This document shows, one piece after another, positions 60,225 to 64,000 of a DNA stretch of 64,000 nt (positions are counted from its first letter, which is position 1; each line of letters opens with the position of its first letter). Both the position numbers and the translations under genes were made by a program. The DNA comes from Actinopolymorpha singaporensis (GTDB lineage: Bacteria; Actinomycetota; Actinomycetes; Propionibacteriales; Actinopolymorphaceae): assembly GCF_900104745.1 (NCBI RefSeq), contig NZ_LT629732.1, positions 2,467,981 to 2,531,980 on the forward strand, in the 5' to 3' direction. The notes under the pieces are model-generated. The model searched no databases, was not told the origin of the DNA, and saw only the letters and a list, made by a program, of their open reading frames with translations.

Positions 60225-60542
60225 TCAGTGCGCATGCCGAAGACGTCCGGCGGGGGTGTTGTGCTCGACGTAGACCGCCGGCACGTCCCGGCCCGGCCGG
60301 CGGCCCAGCCAGCGTTCGGCGAGTTCGGCCTCGTGCGGTCGCTGCAGCACCACAAGGTCGACCGGCTCCTCCCGCAGGCGCTCCGGCGGCACCTCCCGGA
60401 CCGTGCCTGGCCAGGGGAACGACAGCGCCCCGCCCGCACCGTCCGGCCCGCGGTCAGGTGTGACCGGAACCACGTGGCGGTGTGGACCCCGAACGAATGC
60501 GGTCGTCCACGACCCGTGCACGTGCCACAGGAGGATGTCCGT
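60225..60542 (-). pseudogene. Truncated glycosyltransferase, start codon lost
   Basis: The minus strand reads TDILLWHVHGSWTTAFVRGP, then VVPVTPDRGPDGAGG, DLVVLQRPHEAELAERWLGR and VPAVYVEHNTP, the beginning of a known actinobacterial glycosyltransferase, and then stops. The position where a start is expected is ACG (60540-60542), one base from ATG, and an in-frame stop lies just upstream. Only the N-terminal ~100 of several hundred residues remain. Confidence 0.65.
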
Positions 60543-60698
60543 AAGGCTTCAAACTGCCCATCCAGACCGGTACGGAACCGGACAACCGGAACCCAGGAGG
60601 TCCCCGCGCCGCGGCGAGCAGCGCTCGGACGAGTTGCCGCCCTGGTCCCGATCGCCCACTTCGGCCGGACTTGACGACGCGCACGGTCTCTCCGGACG

Positions 60699-61385
60699 AT
60701 GGGATCCGTGCATCACTCCGCCATCAGCCCGCGCACGGTCGTCATGCCTCCCCGGCTGCGACTGGCGATGGAGGTTGCCCGGCATCTGGCCGAGTCGGTG
60801 CTCGTCCCGCTCGGACTCTTCTACGGCATCGTCGTCGCCGCGGGTTTCCACGTCGCGCTGTTGGCTGCCGTCGCCTGGGCGCTCGTCGCGATGGGCGTGC
60901 GGGTCGTCAGAGAGAGGCGCCTGCCGGCCGTACTCCTCGGCACGACCGGGCTGTCCGTCGTCCAGGTGGGCGTTTCCTACGCCGCCGGGTCGGCGATGGT
61001 CTATTTCCTCCAGCCCACCCTGGCGACCTACGCCGTCGCCGCGGCGTTCCTGCTGACGGCGCTGCTGGATCGTCCGCTCATCCAACGGCTCGCCCACGAC
61101 TTCTGTCCGCTGCCCCACGACGTGGTGCGGTCGGCTCCGCTGCGCAGGCTCTTCCAGCGACTGTCCGTGCTCTGGGGCGTCGTGCTGCTCGTCAACGCCA
61201 GCCTGACGCTCAGCCTGCTGCTGACCATGGGCACGACGTCGATGCCGGTGGCCACCGCGGCGTCGGTCCCGCTGTTCGCCGCCGGGTTCCTCCTCTCGCT
61301 GCTGTGGTTCCGCCGCTCGCTACGGGACGGCGGCTACCGGCTCGCCTGGTGCGACCCCACGCAGGCCGCGAGCCAGGGGGCATGA
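60699..61385 (+). CDS. Integral membrane protein, intracellular-septation/VC0807-like
   Basis: The 228-residue protein has about six membrane helices (VLVPLGLFYGIVVAAGFHVALLAA-type start), with basic loops. A conserved HDFCPLPHDVV segment lies between helices. It resembles VC0807-family membrane proteins of unknown role. The ATG at 60699 or 60744 could start it; neither has a clear ribosome site. Confidence 0.7.
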   Translation: MGSVHHSAISPRTVVMPPRLRLAMEVARHLAESVLVPLGLFYGIVVAAGFHVALLAAVAWALVAMGVRVVRERRLPAVLLGTTGLSVVQVGVSYAAGSAMVYFLQPTLATYAVAAAFLLTALLDRPLIQRLAHDFCPLPHDVVRSAPLRRLFQRLSVLWGVVLLVNASLTLSLLLTMGTTSMPVATAASVPLFAAGFLLSLLWFRRSLRDGGYRLAWCDPTQAASQGA

Positions 61386-61539
61386 GCCTGCGCCGTGCCT
61401 GAGCGCCCGGCCGTCCACATCCGGTTGCGAGTGGGACCGGAACCATCTCCCACGTCACACCACACCAAGCCTCCTCCGCCGAACCCCGCCCGGCCTCGGC
61501 CGTCGGCCCACCCGTCAGCCCACCGGTCAGCAGGGCCCC

Positions 61540-62454
61540 GTGGTGATCAGTGAGCGCCTGGTTCCCGCATCGCCGGGTGCGCACACCTCGGTCGTGGTCA
61601 TGACCATGACCCGCGACCGGGCGGAGGGACTGGCACACATGCTGAACAAGCTGGCCGACCTGTCCCCCAACACCCCTGTCATCGTCGTCGACAACGGTTC
61701 GTCGGACGAGACCGCGCAACTGGTCCTTGACGAGTTCCCGCGGGTGAGCCTGGTGAGGCTGCGGGAGAACGCCGGCGCGCCGGCTCGCAACGTCGGTGTT
61801 CAGCGCGCACAGACGCCCTACGTCGCGTTCAGCGACGACGACTCGTGGTGGGCGCAAGGCGCGCTTGACGAGGCTGCGCGACGGTTCGAGGACCATCCCC
61901 GGCTGGGACTCCTGGCCGCCCGCACACTGGTCGGCCCGGACGAGCATCCCGATCCCCTCACCACGCTCACGCGGGACAGCCCGATGGGGCGTGCGACGGA
62001 TCTGCCCGGTCCCACGGTCCGCGGGTTCCTCGCCTGCTCCGCCGTCGTACGCAGGTCGGCGTTCCTGCACGTCGGAGGTTTCAACGACCTGCTCTTCTTC
62101 ATGGGGGAGGAGACCATGCTCGCCTACGATCTGATGGCGGCCGGATGGGGAGTGGCGTACGTCGAGGAGGTCACGGCCCACCACCATCCCGCGCCGTCCC
62201 GCGGCCCGTCGTCGCAGCGACTGGCCATGGAAGAGCGCAACTCGGTCCTGACGGCGTGGATGCGGCGTCCTGTCAAGGTCGCCTTGCAGGCGACGACGGC
62301 GAAGCTGGCGGCGTCGGCGGTCACCCGGCACCCGTCACGTGGGGCCTTGCCGCAGGCCCTACGGCGGTTGCCGAGCGCACTGCGTCAGCGGAGCGTCCTC
62401 CCGGAAGCGGTGGAGGCGCAGGTACGCCTGGTCGAGAGTGGTGACCGCCCCTGA
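61540..62454 (+). CDS. Family-2 glycosyltransferase
   Basis: The 304-residue GT-A protein has the nucleotide-sugar region VVVMTMTRDRAEGLAHMLNKL, VVDNGSSDET, the metal motif AFSDDDSWW, and the C-terminal GEETMLAYDLMAAGWGVAYVE. It is soluble, with no membrane anchor. A remnant of a relative lies at 48722-49102. The acceptor is unknown; extracellular glycan or wall decoration is possible. The GTG at 61540 is the first good start. Confidence 0.9.
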   Translation: MVISERLVPASPGAHTSVVVMTMTRDRAEGLAHMLNKLADLSPNTPVIVVDNGSSDETAQLVLDEFPRVSLVRLRENAGAPARNVGVQRAQTPYVAFSDDDSWWAQGALDEAARRFEDHPRLGLLAARTLVGPDEHPDPLTTLTRDSPMGRATDLPGPTVRGFLACSAVVRRSAFLHVGGFNDLLFFMGEETMLAYDLMAAGWGVAYVEEVTAHHHPAPSRGPSSQRLAMEERNSVLTAWMRRPVKVALQATTAKLAASAVTRHPSRGALPQALRRLPSALRQRSVLPEAVEAQVRLVESGDRP

Positions 62455-62521
62455 CGTACGACGCACGTCGTGCGAGGCGGCCACCACAGACCGCGGGCCG
62501 GATCGGGCGACCTTCGCGGCC

Positions 62522-62902
62522 TCAGTCGGCGAGCTGGGCGGCGGAGATGGAGACGCGGACGGTCCCGTCCTGCACCCCGAGAACGTCCGCTGCGCTGACG
62601 TAGAAGTCGCGCTTGAACAACCCACTCGGGTCCACCTTGACGAATCCCGTGCGCAGGAGGTCCGCTGCCCCGGCAGTGGGGACGGCGAAGGGTTCCCGGT
62701 TGTCGAAGGCGGCGAGCACGTTGGAGACGACGCCACCGCCCCCGGGCGACGGAGCCTGCTGGCCCTGCTCGGTGGCGGCTTCGGGGTCGCCCATCTTCAG
62801 CTCGGCCACCTTGCCGAGCTTCTTGCCCTCGGCATCGACCACGGGCATGCCCTCACGCACCTGCGTGATGGGACCTTCGTTACCTGACAACGGCGTCGTC
62901 AT
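62522..62902 (-). CDS. PRC-barrel-domain protein
   Basis: The 126-residue protein starts at ATG 62902 with GAAGGGAG upstream. Residues ~14-40 (VREGMPVVDAEGKKLGKVAEL) and ~85-115 (RTGFVKVDPSGLFKRDFYVSAADVLGV) show the two halves of a PRC-barrel/DUF2171-like fold. These are often stress-related. A Gly/Pro-rich linker joins them. No partner gene is evident. Confidence 0.8.
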   Translation of the reverse strand: MTTPLSGNEGPITQVREGMPVVDAEGKKLGKVAELKMGDPEAATEQGQQAPSPGGGGVVSNVLAAFDNREPFAVPTAGAADLLRTGFVKVDPSGLFKRDFYVSAADVLGVQDGTVRVSISAAQLAD

Positions 62903-63040
62903 GTCGTTCTCCCTTCACGGAAGCGGACCTGGCCGTTCGGAAACTGTCAGGAGCCCATACCCCAGGAGACGCGCCGATCACGTGGAACATGCTCGATGGA
63001 CGTGGCCGGTGGCCTGATTCGGCCACCAGGGCAGCTCGGC

Positions 63041-64000
63041 TCACTCGGCGACGACGCGGAACGTCTGCATCTGCGGGTCCGCCGCGTCCGGAATGAGCAT
63101 TCCGGCGGGCGGGCCGCTGGTGAGGTACTCCACGACCTCCGCCGTGATCCGCTCGCCCGGGGCCAGCACGGGCACTCCCGGCGGGTACGGGCTCACGAGC
63201 TCCGCCGCCACCCGGCCGACGGCATCTTCGGCGGAGACCTGTTCGACGCGGCCGAAGAAGGCATCGCGAGGAAGCATCACCGTCTCCAGTTCGAGCCCGT
63301 CGTGCGGACGCGGGAGGTGCACCTCGGGTTCCTGACCGATCTTGTCACGATCCTTCGCGAGGTTCCCGATCGTGTCCACGAGCAGGCGTTCGGTCTCGTC
63401 GTTGTCGCTGTGCGTCAACCGGAAGTTGATCCGGCACGTGTCGGCCGAACCCGCGTCGACGTGGTAGGCGGCGCGCAGGAAGTCAGCGGCCTGGTATCCG
63501 GTGATGCCCAGCCCACGCACGTCGACGGTGACGGACAGCGGGTCGTACTCGTACGCGCCGCCCTTGCCGACCACCTGATCGCCCAGCAGTTCCAGACCGG
63601 GCGTGTCGGCGACGACATCGCGTACCCGCTCGGCGCGGCGGATCGCCGCATCGAGCAACCCGTGTCCCTGCTCGACCATCTGCCGGCGCCACCCGTCCAG
63701 CGAGCCGTAGACGAGGGTCGAGGGACTGGTCGTCCCCAGGATGTCCTCGCGTTGTGACAGGACCGCCGGGTCGACCCGGTCGCCTTGCAGGTGGAACACC
63801 GAACTCTGCTCGATCGCACCACCCATCTTGTGCACGCTCGTGACGACCAGATCGGCGCCGGCGTCCATCCCCCAGGTCGGAAGGCCGCGGTGGAACGGCA
63901 GGTGCGCACCCCAGGCCTCGTCCACGATGAGAGGTACGCCGTACTCGTGGCAGACGGCGGCGACTCCCCGGATGTCGGCGCAGGTGCCCCAGTCCGTGGG
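63041..64000 (-). CDS. Orn/Lys/Arg decarboxylase-family PLP enzyme, C-terminal part (runs off window)
   Basis: The minus-strand frame is open to base 64000, so the N-terminus lies outside. Visible is the end of the PLP fold with IVDEAWGAHLPFH and the Schiff-base Lys in TSVHKMGG, then the C-terminal decarboxylase domain (ELVSPYPPGVPVLAPGERI). This matches Orn/Lys/Arg decarboxylases of the fold-type I group. It would make a polyamine precursor. A GTG at 63925 is internal, since coding similarity continues upstream. Confidence 0.92.
   Translation of the reverse strand, partial: PTDWGTCADIRGVAAVCHEYGVPLIVDEAWGAHLPFHRGLPTWGMDAGADLVVTSVHKMGGAIEQSSVFHLQGDRVDPAVLSQREDILGTTSPSTLVYGSLDGWRRQMVEQGHGLLDAAIRRAERVRDVVADTPGLELLGDQVVGKGGAYEYDPLSVTVDVRGLGITGYQAADFLRAAYHVDAGSADTCRINFRLTHSDNDETERLLVDTIGNLAKDRDKIGQEPEVHLPRPHDGLELETVMLPRDAFFGRVEQVSAEDAVGRVAAELVSPYPPGVPVLAPGERITAEVVEYLTSGPPAGMLIPDAADPQMQTFRVVAE

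Overview
The window is a very GC-rich chromosome segment. Reading frames are dense on both strands, GTG and ATG starts are mixed, and ATGA or GTGA stop/start overlaps are common. Together with the gene families present, this points to a soil actinomycete. The exact genus cannot be read from the sequence. I see no rRNA, tRNA, CRISPR array, transposase or integrase.

Layout. 1-10.7 kb holds the end of a glycoside-hydrolase-like gene, a truncated-looking propeller gene, an IclR regulator and a complete oligopeptide/opine-type ABC importer (binding protein, two permeases, two ATPases). 10.7-13.4 kb, on the other strand, is an operon of two paralogous amidohydrolases and a Rieske protein. The first amidohydrolase has lost its metal ligands. 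13.5-17.1 kb carries a LysR regulator coupled to a cytoplasmic serine-beta-lactamase-like protein, divergent from a MecA-like penicillin-binding protein (PBP). 17.2-21.7 kb has a FAD oxidoreductase divergent from a complete vanH-vanA-vanX operon. 21.8-34 kb is mixed: two phosphotransferases, a seven-unit beta-propeller protein, a nucleotidyltransferase, a DUF2975/HTH/FAD-reductase operon, a serine hydrolase, a b-type cytochrome, a lipoprotein and a decayed acetyltransferase.

34-50.5 kb has a CaCA antiporter, a heterodimeric ABC exporter, and a MerR/glyoxalase fusion divergent from a HelR-type RNA-polymerase-recycling ATPase. A near-perfect rifamycin-associated element lies in front of helR. 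Further genes there are more phosphotransferases, an EamA transporter, a methyltransferase, a LOG protein, a frameshifted SDR facing an XRE-cupin regulator, a phosphinothricin-acetyltransferase-like GNAT, and several gene remnants. 50.6-57.8 kb holds two PhyH-type dioxygenases facing a six-gene sugar-catabolic operon (GH39-like glycosidase, small protein, DapA-like aldolase, SDR, PIG-L deacetylase, enolase-superfamily dehydratase). 58-64 kb has a second MecA-like PBP paralogous to the first, glycosyltransferases (one intact, one decayed), a PRC-barrel protein and the C-terminal part of an Orn/Lys/Arg decarboxylase-family enzyme running off the window.

Themes. Self-protection functions are unusually dense: glycopeptides (vanHAX), beta-lactams (the LysR/cytoplasmic-sensor pair and two PBPs), rifamycins (helR plus its element), and possibly aminoglycosides or phosphinothricin (kinase-like and GNAT genes). 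The most interesting regulatory signal is a 17-bp element, matching at 14 positions, that lies exactly 55 nt upstream of equivalent start codons in both PBP genes 42.6 kb apart. Only the first PBP has the LysR/BlaB-like pair beside it, so one beta-lactam-sensing unit may control both. The second theme is carbohydrate and small-molecule catabolism. It includes a probable non-phosphorylative sugar-acid pathway and an importer/amidohydrolase locus linked by shared GTGGAAC/GTTCCAC dyads.
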